A DNA stretch of 64,000 nt, from contig JBITNC010000001.1 of NCBI GenBank assembly GCA_050084985.1, positions 211,420,001 through 211,484,000 on the forward strand, read 5' to 3'. The notes under the pieces were generated by a model, which was not told where the DNA came from, did no database searches, and was given only the letters and a program-made list of their open reading frames with translations. Both the position numbers and the translations under genes were made by a program. Positions 1 to 13,098 of this stretch are shown in pieces (the first letter of the stretch is position 1; each line of letters starts with the position of its first letter). Source of the DNA: Nageia nagi (Eukaryota; Pinophyta).

Positions 1-520
1 CATCTGTTAATCTGCCTATAATATTGTTGTTGTGATGTTCTAGGAGGATAAGCCACAAAGGTATTTGAAAAATCATAAATCACCCTTTTATGAGGTAAAT
101 AATGTAGGATTTCATCCATCCATTCTAGGCTTTTTAATAATTGTTTAATGCATTTCATTCTAGCTAAAAGGAGTGAATACTCAGTTAATTGACAATTTAT
201 GACAATCTTTGGTATTCCATAAGGCCATTGTAAACAGAAATCCATTATTCTTTGTGATATTCTTTCCATATGGGTGAAAAAGATTGGTGGATCTAAATAA
301 TGCTTACTTCATCTCCACACAAAATGACTCCCCAATCATTATTCCTAGTGCAAAACATATTAAATGTTCTTTCATATTGCTCATCAATAGTCAATTGTAA
401 ATGATTCAAAAGATTAAGATCAAATGTATGTCGTAAATATGTTAACGTGAAATCACCTGGATATCTCGGTGGTGGCAATCGTACTTGTGGTGGCATTATG
501 CTACCCTTAGCAGATTCCAT
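1..520 (-). pseudogene. Unrecognised coding-like region, frameshifted, runs off the left edge
   Basis: An ORF of 75 codons starts at the ATG ending at 520 and stops at 293. In the frame one base back, an open frame begins near 308 and runs without a stop to the window edge (about 100 codons), so a single-base indel near 293-308 would join them. The predicted protein is of mixed composition, unlike translated AT-rich noise. It contains PPQVRLPPPRYPGDF near the start, NNDWGVILCGDE before the break and MDFCLQWPYGIPKIV after it. I do not recognise the family; no zinc knuckle, RT or transposase motif is visible. It may be a retroelement or host gene fragment. The continuation lies outside the window. 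Confidence 0.4.
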
Positions 521-684
521 TGCTAGATTTATTTTTTCTATTTTAATTCATTAACACTTGAAAAATATTAATACTTTTATTTATTTATTATTTTAACAAT
601 CAAATAAAATAAAAGAAAACTAATGTACACACACATTTTTTTATGTATAGAAAGGTCGAAGATGCATGATGTTTATAGGTTCAC

Positions 685-784
685 NNNNNNNNNNNNNNNN
701 NNNNNNNNNNNNNNNNNNNNNNNNNNNNNNNNNNNNNNNNNNNNNNNNNNNNNNNNNNNNNNNNNNNNNNNNNNNNNNNNNNNN
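685..784. other. Assembly gap (100 N)
   Basis: Exactly 100 N, the usual placeholder for a gap of unknown size. The base run before it ends in ggttcac, and the sequence after it starts with a partial unit of the 122-bp tandem repeat, so the gap probably lies at the edge of, or inside, that array. Confidence 0.97.
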
Positions 785-1255
785 ACGGAGTTCACATTTT
801 GAATGAAACTGGGTCCCAAAAGTGATGATGTCATCAGGGAGTGATTAAATAGCTGGAACCAGTAAGTATAACATTTTGAAAATATGATGATGACATCACA
901 GGGAGAATGGAGTTCACATTTTGAATGAAACCAGGTCCCATAAGTGATGACATCATCAAGGAGTGATTAAATAGTCAGAACCAATAAGTATAACATTCCA
1001 AAAATATGATGATAACGTCATAGGGAGAATGGAGTTCACATTTTGAATGAAACTGGGTCCTGGAAGTGATGACATCATCAGGGAGTGATTAAATAACCAG
1101 AACTAGTAAGTATAACATTCCAAAATTATGACGATGACATCATAGGGAGAATAGAGTTCACATTTTGAATGAAACTAGGTCCCAAAAGTGACAACATCAT
1201 CAGGGAATGATCAAATAGCTGGAACCAGTAAGTATAACATTTCAGAAATATGACT
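785..1255. repeat. Tandem repeat, about 122-bp unit, four copies
   Basis: The phrase gagttcacattttgaatgaa recurs at 788, 910, 1032 and 1154, a period of 122 bp. Each unit also contains gtgatgayrtcatca and gaaccagtaagtataacatt. Copies differ by scattered substitutions. The array abuts the gap, so the true copy number is unknown. No coding potential seen. Confidence 0.9.
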
Positions 1256-1370
1256 GTTAAAATATTTTTAATAGTATTTATTTGACTGTTAAAATATTTT
1301 TAATAGTATTTTTATTTTTATTTTTATAATTTATTTGACTGTTAAAATATTTTTAATAGTATGCATTACT
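1252..1370. repeat. Short direct repeats (tgactgttaaaatattttta, three copies)
   Basis: A motif of about 30 bp beginning tgactgttaaaatatttt occurs three times, near 1252, 1283 and 1336, directly after the 122-bp array. It is AT-rich with no coding content. Confidence 0.75.
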
Positions 1371-1442
1371 ATCTACATGTTGTTATCAATACTAAAAAAA
1401 ATAAAAGAGAGAAAAAAATAGAAACAAAAAGACAATATAATA

Positions 1443-1795
1443 TCTATAGACTATGGACATAAAAATGCTAGGCCATTTATGGCCATCAATATGGCTAGTG
1501 AGAGTTCACTCATTTAAAAGTTAAATCGATGATGCAATCATGAGCAAGATGTTGACATTGATTCATTCTCAATGTATGATGCAACTTTTTGTGTATCTAT
1601 ATGGTTTTACTTTGACCAATAAAAAGTATAATATCTTAGGTTCATAGACATAAAATGTATGACCATTGATAGCCATCTTTATGGCCAGTGAGAGTTCACT
1701 CACTTAAAAGATAAATTGATGATGCAACCATAAGTAGATTGTTGACATTAACTCATCATCAATGGATGATGTAGCTCATTATGTATCTAAAATAT
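1443..1795. repeat. Diverged tandem duplication, unit about 194 bp
   Basis: Two adjacent blocks share order and wording: agacatagacataaaa-type start, a ggccat-rich middle, gtgagagttcactca (near 1499 and 1691), aaattgatgatgcaa, and gttgacatt. Divergence is clearly above 10 percent. No ORF. Confidence 0.7.
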
Positions 1796-2240
1796 TTTTA
1801 TGTAAGATATATCTAACACTTTTTGCAAGTACCTACATCAAAATAAGGAAAGAAAATGAAGCAAAATTCACTTTGTTAATAGTGTTCCACTATTTACACA
1901 CTATCAGTACCATTGATATCAAGTAACTAAGAGATAAAATCAAGGGATCACTTTTACATCAAGGCATGGACATCAGAACATTAGACTCTAGAGTATAAAA
2001 AATAAAGGAGCAATCAAATAGATGGTTGGATAGTATAAGGAGCAACAATATACATTTCTTTAGGTTTTTTCTTAGCAGCATCACTCAAGGAGCTTTCCTA
2101 GGGAAAATAAGTTAAAAGGGAGAAGCAAAGAACCCTCATCATCAAATGGAAATGTTGGATAAAGAGTTCAAGTATTTCAAAAAAAAATCTTCTATACTTA
2201 TTATTTGGATATGTAATCTCATTACTTTAATCACACCTAC

Positions 2241-2570
2241 AAAGAGGAGAAAGATGTAGATGCCTAAAAATAAATTTTGTTGTATTAAATAATTCATTTT
2301 ATAGTATCAAGGAATATTTATTGTAAAAAGGATTAAAATATACCAAAGGAAATGTAATCAATATAATAGAACATTGTCTAATGTAAGAGGTGTTAAATAT
2401 CAAGAAAAATACCATAAAAAATCTAATATGCAATGATCCCAAAAATCAAAGAGGATCAAAATGTTACTATAAAAGAATATAAAAGGAAACATAATCTAAG
2501 GGGTGAGTACATAGCTAGAGAGAAAGATTAGAATAGGAAATATTAATTTATCCTATCAACAAAGGTATTT
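2241..2570 (+). mobile_element. LTR-like fragment starting TGTAGATGCC, with polypurine tract
   Basis: A purine tract (aaagaggagaaaga, 2241-2254) is followed at once by TGTAGATGCCTAAAAAT at 2255, the layout of a polypurine tract and 3' LTR start. The sequence after it resembles 47181-47340 on the plus strand and 62760-63119 on the minus strand, including a ctatccta..caa and taacacc block near 2555-2572. The 3' limit is not clear. I infer the 3' LTR start of an old plus-strand element of a family present three times here. Confidence 0.55.
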
Positions 2571-2860
2571 CATAACACCGCCCATTCTTATGTTTGCTAC
2601 ACTCTTCAGCTTATTTCATTCATTTAAATTTTTGCTTCTAGATCTGCATATTTCAAGCTGTTAATGATGTGCTTCTCCAATGTTGTTAATTGTATTCATT
2701 TCTCATTGTATTTTATTATGATTGATGTATGATTCTTTTTATTTCATATAGATGTGAATCTAATGAAGACATCTTATTTATCATGTTCGTAAAGATGTCA
2801 TATTTTTGATATATGATTCAATATTACACTATAGGAAAATAGTGCTTCATTTTATTTTTT

Positions 2861-3910
2861 ATGCATTATTTTTATTCTACAATTGGATTACTAAAAACCA
2901 AGTTTAGACATGACACTATCCTAATGGTTGTTGATAAATTGACCATGGTATCTCACTTTATACCTAGGAATATAAAAAATGATGCTTTAATAATTACTAG
3001 TAAATTTGCAAAAGAGATCATTCAAGTTCATGGATTTCTTGAGGAGATAGTCTCTAATAGAGAATCAATATTTACTTTTTAATTTTAGAAAGTTTACATA
3101 AATTTGTAGGTACTAACTTAAACATTAGCTCAAATTATTACCCTAAAACACATGGATGAATTGAGCAAGTGAAATAAGTCTTAAAGGATATTCTTAGAAT
3201 TTATTTATTACATTTATCATCCCATTAAATGGGAAGATTACTTGAACTTAGTTAAATTTGTATAATTAGTTAAATTTGTATATAATAACGGTTATCACTC
3301 ATCATTGGGGATGACACCTTTTAAAGCTTTGTATGGGTGAAGGTGTATGACACCTCTCTCTTGGGATAATCTTGAATACCAAGTTATGGTAAAATATGAT
3401 ATGATAAGAGAGATGGAGAAGCAACTTAAGGGAGTCCAATAAATATTGAAAGAAGCTATAGATCAATAGAAAATTTATGTTTTCCTAATAAGGAAACCAA
3501 TGAAATTTTCCATTAGTGATAAAGTCTTTCTATGATTTGAACCCTCGAAAAGTGTTATTAAGTATTGTAAGTTAGAACTAAGATATGTTGGTCCTTTTAC
3601 TATCTTAGATAAAATTAGTCCAATCATATATAGACTTGAACTTTCATTAAATCTATATAAGATCCATAACTCTTTCCATATGCCCTTATTAAAAAACATG
3701 TTCATGATTTTTCATATGTTTGGGATCTATCTACCTTATAGATGGAGGATCCCCTAGTTGTGGAAGTGCATCCAGTTTGGGTTATCAAATTATGTACTAG
3801 TAGGCTTCAAAATTGTCTTATTGACCAATGTCATATTCAATAGGATAAATATTCAAAAAATAATTCCACATGGGAGAATGTGGAAAGCATGAAAAAATAA
3901 TTTCCTCTTT
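2861..3910 (+). pseudogene. Ty3/gypsy chromovirus integrase and chromodomain-like tail, decayed
   Basis: At 2900-3080 the translation reads like a chromovirus integrase core: HDTILMVVDKLTMVSHFIP, then a block ending IVSNRESIFTF, where the family has SDRDxxF. Downstream, across many stops and shifts, come pieces of the C-terminal domain: LRYVGPFTILDKISPIIYRL at about 3565-3630, a HMPLLK block where the family has FHVSxLKK (about 3678), and a TWENVE-like block (about 3870-3885) in the position of the chromodomain. Reverse transcriptase is absent upstream, so this is a 5'-truncated remnant running into the LTR at 3997. It is not functional: there are several in-frame stops. Confidence 0.8.
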
Positions 3911-3985
3911 TATTTGAAAATTAAACATAGAATTTTGAGACTATTTATTTACTTTAAGTAAACACAAGAGACTATGTTAATCCAA

Positions 3986-5250
3986 GTGGAGGAGGATGTA
4001 ACAACCCAAATCCACCTTGGATTCCCTTTTCATATTTTATACTAGCTATGATATGTGAGACTAGATATTTTTACTTTTGGGCTTAATGGATGCAATGTTA
4101 TATGTGCATTTGTTATGTGATGATGTGATTATTATATGACTAATGTTAGAAATTAATCCTATCATATTATCTATATCATACATGAAACTAGTCCTTGATT
4201 ATGTTATTGTCCATATTGCTTATTTTTTTATGTGTAGAAACAAATTTACAAAGGTGGTGTGATTAGGAATGGATTGAATATGTTACATTAGATAGATTCT
4301 AAAGATAAAATAAGATGTAAGTGAATAACCTAGAAAGCTCGAGAAAGGTATTACATCATATAGCAGCATAAGCAAATATCCATATGGTAGCCTTTAGGGA
4401 ATGTGAAGATTAATTTTTTTAGCATGTTGATTTCAATGAAAAGGGTTATTTTTATGTTTTTACCTTATGACTTACCTAGTACTTGGTAAATTAATTAATA
4501 CACTAAGAAGCCCCTAAATATTTAATGTTATTAAGTTTGGGTAACACTAAAACTACCAACTAGATAAATCAAAGGGATTTAATTTATTTAAGCTTTATGT
4601 TAGATAAATTTTATAAGTATCATAATTACCTAAGTATATAATATTAAATGAATATTATTATTGCAATAATAATTAAAAGAATAATATAATATAAATGATA
4701 TTAAAATATTATTTTTATGTCTAATTAATTAATAAGTCCTTGAGTTGCACTTACCTTAAGTCCTTGATCATGCTAGTGTAACTAAAGTGTGATGCACTTC
4801 ACTCTAAGTTAGTATGAGTTATAAGATTAGATTTGTTATTTTTAGATTTTTGTGAAGTTTAGTGAAAATTAACTCCCCATGCTTGTGTGTTTATTAGAGC
4901 CAGCTTATGGTATAATGCCCTCCTAAATTTTAGCATGAGTTTAAGTGTAAAAATAGAATTACAATTTAAGTCAAAATTATCTTTAATTTAGAAAGTAAAA
5001 ATAAAAGTAAATCCTAACTTAAGAAAAACTATAAATAAGAGCCTAGGGTAGAGGTTCAATACAATTAGTTTTGTGTAAAGAAATTTTATCAGATTAGAGA
5101 GAGTAATAAATTTTAATGATTGCAGGAAGGAGCGAGGTTGACCCTTTCTAGTATTTGAAGCTTTTAAATATTTTATTGTATTTTATTTTTGTAAATTAAA
5201 TAAAATGGATAGTAAATATTGGTTGAATAGTTTAGATATATCTTGTATTC
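3986..5250 (+). mobile_element. Polypurine tract and 3' LTR of the chromovirus relic
   Basis: The tract gtggaggagga (3986-3996) is directly followed by TGTAACAACCCAAATCC at 3997, a start typical of plant chromovirus LTRs. A TATA-like ctataaataagagcc lies near 5027. The 3' end was not found, so 5250 is a minimum estimate. No matching 5' LTR was seen in the window. Confidence 0.65.
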
Positions 5251-6228
5251 TCCAAAGTCTCTTAGAGGTTGACCATAGGTTTGGAAATAATATCTTTGAT
5301 TTTTATTAACCCTTAAAAATTGCTATTTATGAATTTTATTTCATATGTTATTTATTACCTTTCCAAAATACTATTAGGGTAATAGGCATTAGAATATATG
5401 ATAAAATTAGAGCTATATGGATCTATTATATCTATAAAATTACTTTAGACATGTTCTTAGATGTTGGTTTATCATAAATTCTTGTGTATAAGTTTTATTA
5501 TTTTTATATTATAGGTGAAATTTATTTTATGTTTAAATAACTTATAGAGGAATAAATTTTACCTTAGAAAGACAAATGGTTAAGATCCTTGAGGTTGAAA
5601 ATTTCCTTTTTAGAATGTTTGTAGGCCATAAGTACCTGAGAGTCCCAACATGGGCCTTGGTAGGAGAGTCCCAAGCCATGTAGGCTCCTAAACCCCCAAT
5701 CTCATGTCAAGACCCTAGCCTATGTGGGCCTTGGGGAAGCCCAAAGAAAAATTATGCAAGGGATTTAAAGCCCAACACATGTCCCCTTACCCCCCTTACC
5801 ATAAAACATACACCATAGGGTCCTGGAAAGGGACATGGGCCTTTAGTAAGCCCACATCACCCCTCTAACCTCCCAAAAACCTTCCCCCTCTATGTTCAAT
5901 ATTTGCACCAAGTTCTAAGATGGTGTGCATAGAGTTGACCCTCCTTTGAAGCTATCTTAAGTTCTGTATTATTCTAGTCTTAGGTTTTAGGTAGTAGAGA
6001 ATTTTATTAAGTTAAATATATTTATTTTCTTATTAGAGGATTTAAGAAAATAAATTAGATATTTTTAAATACAATTGGATGGATATTTTTTATTCAAGTT
6101 GATTATGTATTTTTATATAAATGGAAAATAATTCAGTTTACAATATAATGTTATATTTAAAGTGGATTTGGTTTATTTTTAAAAGTAAGTTATTTTTTAA
6201 AATAAATCATTTGAATTATTTATTTTAA

Positions 6229-6269
<41 letters not shown>

Positions 6270-6406
6270 CATATATTCAAAAAATTAATTTTATGTAAAA
6301 CTAAAATAGGTAGAAGAAATTAAATTTAGAAGTTTTGTTAAAAATGTTGTGGTTAATGATATTTAATGGAAATTAAATAAATCATGAAAAATAATATTAT
6401 ATATTT
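5251..6406. other. No gene; AT-rich with a short GC-richer patch and (TA)n
   Basis: No supported ORF. At 5620-5900 there is a patch with repeated phrases such as gggcctt, aagccca and gagtccca, richer in G and C than its surroundings; it may be the rest of the LTR or another repeat. A (TA)n microsatellite of about 30 bp lies at 6236-6266. Confidence 0.5.
6236..6266. repeat. (TA)n microsatellite
   Basis: About 15 uninterrupted TA dinucleotides in AT-rich DNA. Confidence 0.95.
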
Positions 6407-7758
6407 TGAGGGAATTTAATGTCTCATGGTTTGAATGTTTTCCATCGACTTTGATTTTAGCATATCTAATTTCCTCCAAAGGTTACTAAACATTCATCTA
6501 CTATTACATATACCTAATTTATTGTATTTCAAGAATGTATTTGAGCATTGAATGCTCAAATATTTGATCATTTGACTAAGATAGATCTTATTTTTTACTT
6601 CTTTATGGATTCCCATACCTCTCTCTAAACATTGTGGATGTTTCATTTATATTTTTGCTTACTTCTCTAAGTGGATCTATAATTTATAAGTTCTCATAGA
6701 GTTTTCAACACTCCATTTTCTTCTTATATAAATAGGGAATTTGTTTTCCATTCCAATAGAATTCTTCTAATGCAATGTTATGCTTCCAATTTCTAGCTAG
6801 AATATAAAGTATTCATATTTTCTTTACAATACCTTGTAGTTGTGTGATGTGTTTTCTTTTTTCAAATATTTTATGCATGAAAAAATACTTATAAATATTC
6901 ATATAAGTATTTTATATTTATTCCAAGATGATATTTATCTATTTGAGGTCATTTTATCTATATGAGTATCTATTAGATTGTGTTAAACTACCTTATTTTC
7001 AATCAATTTTATTTCAAGAGTTAAAAATTTTATTATAAACCTAAATTTTATGTGATTAATTTTTGGTTTGATATCTGTTCTTAATACCTTTCCAACCATA
7101 TATAACACACCTTACTTCATTTGCATATCATACTCAAATATCATAAAATACAAGCATGCTCTTTCATAGCCTTACTAAGTAAGCTTTAGGAGTATTTTAT
7201 TTTGAGATCATTTTCTACCCTTATTTTCTTCTTAAAATTTTCCTAAAACTTCTCCTTTAGTTAGAAAATTTCATGCTAATCATTTTAATGTATCATAGTG
7301 ATAGGTTTCATTAAGATCCAAAGTCAACCCTATAAACTAGTCAATCTTATTCCAAAATTTTTAGTTTTCCAAAAAATTCAACTTTCCTAAAAATCCAGTA
7401 GAATTCAAGTGCCTAGAACTCAAAAAAACTCTAGAAGAGTTTGTTTTTAAATTTTCTAAAGTTTTGACAATTCCTAACTGACCAAAAACTCCCTAAACTC
7501 TGGTATTTTCACTATTTTTAGAAGTCCAGATAAGTTATTTTATGTTCAAAAACTTTAAATTTACTTTTTGGGAAATCTAGAAGTCTATTTTAGGCATTTG
7601 AGTAACCATTGGAAAGGTATTTTCATCCTCTATCTAATTATAAGATTAAATTCATATTTTTTTACATATTTGAGTTATCTAAAACTACCTAAAATTTTAG
7701 AGCCTCTCTTTCTTCAATTGATATCAAATCTTGAAGCCTTAAGCCTCTAAAATCCTTA
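6407..7758 (+). repeat. 5' LTR of the copia element
   Basis: Begins tgagggaatttaatgtctca and matches 11697 onward through shared blocks: ctactattacat, tactcaaatatc-like, tttttacttctttatgga, cttatataaataggg (TATA-like, near 6724), and the end block cctctaaaatcctta. It is about 1352 bp against 1402 bp for its partner. Confidence 0.85.
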
Positions 7759-7760
7759 AT

Positions 7761-7772
7761 TGGTATTAGAGA
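7761..7772 (+). promoter_or_regulatory. Primer binding site, initiator-Met tRNA type
   Basis: TGGTATTAGAGA lies 2 bp after the LTR. It matches the common plant copia PBS TGGTATCAGAGC at 10 of 12 positions. Confidence 0.75.
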
Positions 7773-7799
7773 GAGATGTTCTATTGGATTAAATGGATC

Positions 7800-10700
7800 T
7801 TAAGAATGGAAATTATTTATAGTTGTAGATCCTTATGTTCAATGGAGAAACTATAAGTAATGGAGCATCTGTATGTGGACCTTTCTCATCTCTTAAGACT
7901 TGTGGAGTCTTGTTTCTCAGGGATATGTTGAACCTAATGTTGTAACCTTTGTTGCACTTACAACATATGAAATAAAGGAGCTCTTAGATATTTATAAGAA
8001 ATATACCAAAGCTTTATTTTCTATACAAAGAAAGATAAATATTATAATCTTCCTTAAGATTATAGAGTACAAATTCTCCAAGGTTGCATAGGACACTCTT
8101 GAGAGTGCTTACAAGGGATCAACCTAAGTTAGAGTATCCAAGCTACAACTTTTATGAAGGGGATTTGAATCTTTTTGAATGGGATATGATGAGACTATTT
8201 AACTCTTTATGAATATAGTTAAAGATTTGGTGAATGTTATTCATTCACATGGTGAGCAACTTGATGATACCTAGATTGTTGAGAAGGTGTTGACAACTCT
8301 TCCCTAGAAGTTTGATCCTCTCACCATTACTATTGAGGAGTCTAAGGAATTAATTCAACATACTCTCTTATAATTTCTTAATATATTGCAAGTGTGTGAG
8401 CATAGAATCTAGGATAGAATTGAGAACCTAGACTAAGCATTCTAAAGTAAACTCTAAATGAATGATCAGCCTTCTACTTGCTCTAGTTCAAAATATACTT
8501 TAAGATATCATGGTAGAGGTCATAATGGAAGAAATTATCATCTTAGAGTAAGAGGCTAATCAACCAATCAATTCTAGAGCTTAACCCCCCAACATTGTAA
8601 CTTTTATGGAAAGGATGGTCACATAAAGTAGTATTTATTCTAAAAGGAGTATAAGGTCAACTACACTAAGGATCATGATATTGGTAATGTCTTCTTAACC
8701 CACAACAATTTTAAAATTATTGATGATCATATTTGGTATCAGGATAGTGGGTGCTCAAATCATATGACTAGGAATAAAAGTTTCTTTACTTAACTTAAAG
8801 AAAATGTTTTTAGTAAAGTTTAATTTGGTGATTATAATCAAGTTAATATTGTTATAAAGGGTATCATTTCTTTCAAAGAAAAATCCAACAACATCATGCA
8901 AATTCCTTACACTTTATATGCACCATCACCAATGAGGCCAACTAGAAAGTTATTGTAAAAATTTTTGTATTTGATAATCACATGTAGATGTTGAAGATGC
9001 AGTTAGTGATAATCAAATGCTTGAAATCCACCACTAATCCTACTTGATTGTGGCATTAGATATGTGACTAATTCAATTTCAACTTACTCTATAGATTGTC
9101 TAATCTTGTTAGAGGTATGCCTACCTTCTCACTACCACTTGATACTTTGTGTGAGAGCTACATTTCTAGAAAATAACAAAGAGAGAAATTTTCCTCCCAC
9201 CCATACCACACAAATACACCTTTAGTTGGTACATGCTAATATTTATGGATCTATGTAGACTCCCACCTTTCCAAGTGTAGTTATATGCTTATTTTACTGA
9301 TGATTATTCTCAAATGAGTTGGTTGTATTTTTTGTAAGCCAAGTTAGGTGCCTTCAATACTTTATCAACTTCAAGTCACTTGTTAAGAAATAGTCAATCT
9401 ACCACCTCAATAAGTTCTAGATAGATAGTGTTGGTTAATTCACTTTAAATGAGTTCAAATAATTCTACCAAAAATATGGGATCAAGCAATAGTATACAAC
9501 TACCTATACTCCATAGCAAAATGGAGTGGCTAAGAGGAAGAACTAGATAATCACTAAGATGACCCAGAGCATACTCAAGGAGATGAGAATGGATAATAAA
9601 TTATGGGGGATTTATGCATACTACTATTTATATTTTGAATCATTTCCCAACAAAAATTATATAGCATTCAACCCTTTATGAGGCTTGGTTTGGCAAGAAA
9701 CCTAGTCTCTTGCACCTCTAGATATTTATCTCTACTTGTTACATGCATGTGTCCAAGAAGAAAATGAAGACATTGGATAAAAAATCCATCAAATGTATCT
9801 TTATGGGATACTCTAATGAGTACAAAGCTTATTGGTTCTATGATCCAATTTCCTAAAAGTTACATATTAGCTGGGATGTGATCTTTCATGAAGGAGGAGC
9901 ATACATAATGCTTTTGGTACCTCTATAATCACTTTAGTAAGTGTGGACTCTAGTGAAAATAATCCAATTGAGTGAATGTAGCCTCCCCAACCTCAATAAC
10001 CCAACCACCCTATGGCTACAACTACCTCCAAGATAAGGGTTTCTAGAGATCATCCAAAATCTCAAATGTTGAAAAAATATTTTAGTAAAAGAGTGACTAA
10101 GGAATAAGAAATGGGGGTGATCAAATCATCACTTATGCCTTTATGTACTCTTCTCTTATCAAGCATTTCAAATTTTGAAAATATTCTACAAATGAATATT
10201 GGAAAAATACCATGGAGGATGAGATTGAATAAATCTAGAAGAATGACTCTTGGAAGCTTGCACCTCCTATAAATAACTAAAATATTATTAGAGTCAACTA
10301 GATCTATAAGCTCAAGAAAAATGTTGATGGTAACATTGCTAAACATAAGGCTTAGATAGTGGCTAAGAACTATGTTCAAAATGAAGGGCTTGATTATGAA
10401 GAGATATTTACACCAATTGCTAGACTTGAGATAATCCACTCTCTTCTTGCTTTAAAATCTCACCTTGGTCTTAGTTTATACCAAATGGATATCAAGTTCA
10501 TATTTCTAAATGGATATTTATAGGAATAAGTGTATGTGAATCAACCCCAAGGATTCAAAAGTTTTGGCCATGAAGATAAAGTGTACTAACTAAAGAAAGC
10601 TCTTTGTGAGCTCAGGTAGGAATGAAGATCTTGGTATTCCTAGATTGACACCTACTTCCATTTGCATGGTTATCAAAGGTGCTCTATGGAAGCTACCATT

Positions 10701-11640
10701 TACATTAACTTATCAAACTATGATTTAATCATCATTTTTTTGTATGTTGATAATATTATCTTCATGATCACTTCCTCTTCCATATTGCATACATTCAAAA
10801 CTAGTCATGATTAAGGAGTTTGAGATGAGTAATTAAGGTAACATACTTTCTTGGTATGCAAGTTTAGGAGTCATCCTTTGGCATATTCATCACTTAATAC
10901 AAGTATGTTGATGACATGCTTTATAGGTTTTCCATAATGGATTGCATACCTATTGTGACTCTAGTAGTTCTTGGCACTAAATGCATGAAGGAGAATTCTA
11001 CTCCTCTTATGAATGCCACCTTGTACTAGTCACTTGTTGGTAGTTTGATGTATCTTATAGCTACTTGATCACACATAATGTATGTAATTAATCTTATGGC
11101 TCAATTATTACACTCTCCACATGAATATCATTAGAAAGTAGCCAAAAGGATTATCTAGTATGTCAGTGGTAGCAAATTCTTTTGGCTATAGTGTAAATCC
11201 TCTGAGTTTGATATCCTTGAAGCCTACATAAATGTTGATTAGGATGAAATTATTAATGATTTGAAAATAACCTTAGGGTATCCTTTCTTATTTTTTAGCT
11301 CACTTATCTACTAGAGTAATAAGAAAAAATAGATTATTACTCTTTCCACTCCTTAATTAGAATATATGGTTACCTCCTCTACCTACATTCAAGCCATTTG
11401 GATGGATCAATTGTTTGAATACTTAGGTTTGGCCATTCCCTTTCCCATTACCATTCATTATTTGAATATAAGAACCATTTTTATGACTAAGAACCTATTG
11501 TTTCATAGAAAGAACAAGCATATTGATATTTGGTATCATTTTATGCAAGACCTAGTGACTGATGGAATTGTAGAATTCACCTTTTGTATTTTTGAAGATT
11601 AACTTAAAGATATTTTTACCAAGGCTCTACCTAAGTAATT
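7800..11640 (+). pseudogene. Ty1/copia gag-pol polyprotein, heavily mutated
   Basis: Domains in order, read across stops and shifts: Gag, with LVSQGYVEPN-type sequence near 7905 and a damaged knuckle CNFYGKDGHIK near 8600; protease, WYQDSGCSNHMT near 8734; integrase, FTDDYSQMSWLYFL near 9296 and KCIFMGYSNEYKAYWFYDP near 9794; RT, beginning with a YKLKKNVDGN block near 10305, EEIFTPIARLE near 10400 and the active-site box YVDN at 10743-10754; RNase H tail, HIDIWYHFMQDLV near 11520 and a DIFTKALPK end near 11608. The second aspartate of the YVDD box has become asparagine. Cannot be functional. Confidence 0.9.
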
Positions 11641-11696
11641 ATTCCTTAGTCTCTATAATTAACTTGAAATTCAACCCATTCACATTAAAGGGAGAA

Positions 11697-13098
11697 TGAA
11701 GGAATTTAATGTCTCATGGTTTGAATTCCTTATGATAGTTTTAATTGCGATGGAACTGATTTCCTCTAATGACTACTCATCATCCATCTACTATTACATG
11801 TACTAGATTTATTATTTTGTAGGAATGTATTTGAGTGCTTAATACTCAAATATCTTATCCTTTAACTAATATAGATCAAATTTTTTACTTCTTTATGGAT
11901 GCTCATACATCTCTGAACATTATAGATGCTTCATTTATGTTTTGGCTTACTTATGTGAGTGGATTTGTAATTTGTCAATTCTTGTTAAGTATTCAATACT
12001 CCACTTTCTTCTTGTATAAATAGGAAATTCATTTTACATTCTATTATAATTTTTTTTATGTAATGTTATACTACCAATTTTTGGCTATAATATAAAGCAT
12101 TCACATTTTCTCTGCAATACTTTATGGTTGTGTGGTGTGTTTTCTCTTTTCAAAGCTTGTATGCATGAGAAAAATACTTACAAATATTCATATAAGTATT
12201 TTAACTTTATTTCAAGGTGATATTACTCTATTTGAGGTCATTTAATCTATATGGGTATATGTTAGATTTCTATTTTGAGCAATAGTTTTTGTTATTTTTG
12301 TGATTGTGTCAAACTACCTTATTTTGGATCAATTTACTTTTAGGAGCTAGAAATTTTATTCTATATCTACATTTTATATGATTCCTTTTTTGTATATATG
12401 GTTTTCCAACCATATATACACACCTTAATTTATTGGTGTATCATACTTAGATATCACAAAATACAAACTCGCTCTATTGTAGCCTTACTCAATGAGCTTT
12501 GAGAGTACTTTAGTTCAAGGTCATTTTTTGCCCTTCCTTCCTCCTTAAACATTTCCCAAAACTTCACCATTGGATAAATAATCTTATGTTGATCATTTTT
12601 ATGGGTTATAGTATTAGGTTTAATTAAAATCAAGAAAATTATAGCCTTCCAAAGTTGGCCCTATAAACCAATTAATCTTGTTCTAAAAATTTTTAGTTTT
12701 CCCAAAAATTTCAACTTTCTTGGAAATCTGGTAAGAGTTCAAGCATCCAAAACTCAAAAAAAATCTATCAAAGTTATTTTTTAACTTTTTTGAATTTCTA
12801 ATAAGTCCTAACCAATCAAAAAAAATTGGAACTTTAGCATTTTCATTTTGCACCATTTTTAAATGTCCAAATAAGTTATTTTCCATCTAGAAAATTTAAA
12901 TTCACTTTCTAGGAAATCTAGAATTCCATTTTAGGCATGTGAGTAACCATTGAAAATTTATTTTTATACTCTATCCAATTATAAGGTTAAATTCATGTTT
13001 TGATCATATTTAAATTATTTAAAATTACCTAAAATTTTAGAGCCTCCCTTTCTTCAATTGGTATCAAAGCTTGGAGCCTTGAACCTCCAAAATCCTTA
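11697..13098 (+). repeat. 3' LTR of the copia element
   Basis: Follows the polypurine tract and starts tgaaggaatttaatgtctca. It ends in the same cctccaaaatcctta block as the 5' LTR. A TATA-like cttgtataaatagg occurs near 12013. Confidence 0.85.

Larger units (their letters stand above)
6407..13098 (+). mobile_element. Ty1/copia LTR retrotransposon, complete outline, old
   Basis: Two long direct repeats (6407-7758 and 11697-13098) flank an interior in the Ty1/copia order: gag, protease, integrase, RT, RNase H. A PBS-like site follows the first LTR and a polypurine tract (aaagggagaa, 11687-11696) precedes the second. The LTRs differ by many substitutions and indels and every domain has stops, so the insertion is old. 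Likely structural ends are TGAGGG/TGAAGG at the left; the right end is not a clean CA, and I could not identify a target duplication with confidence. Confidence 0.88.
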
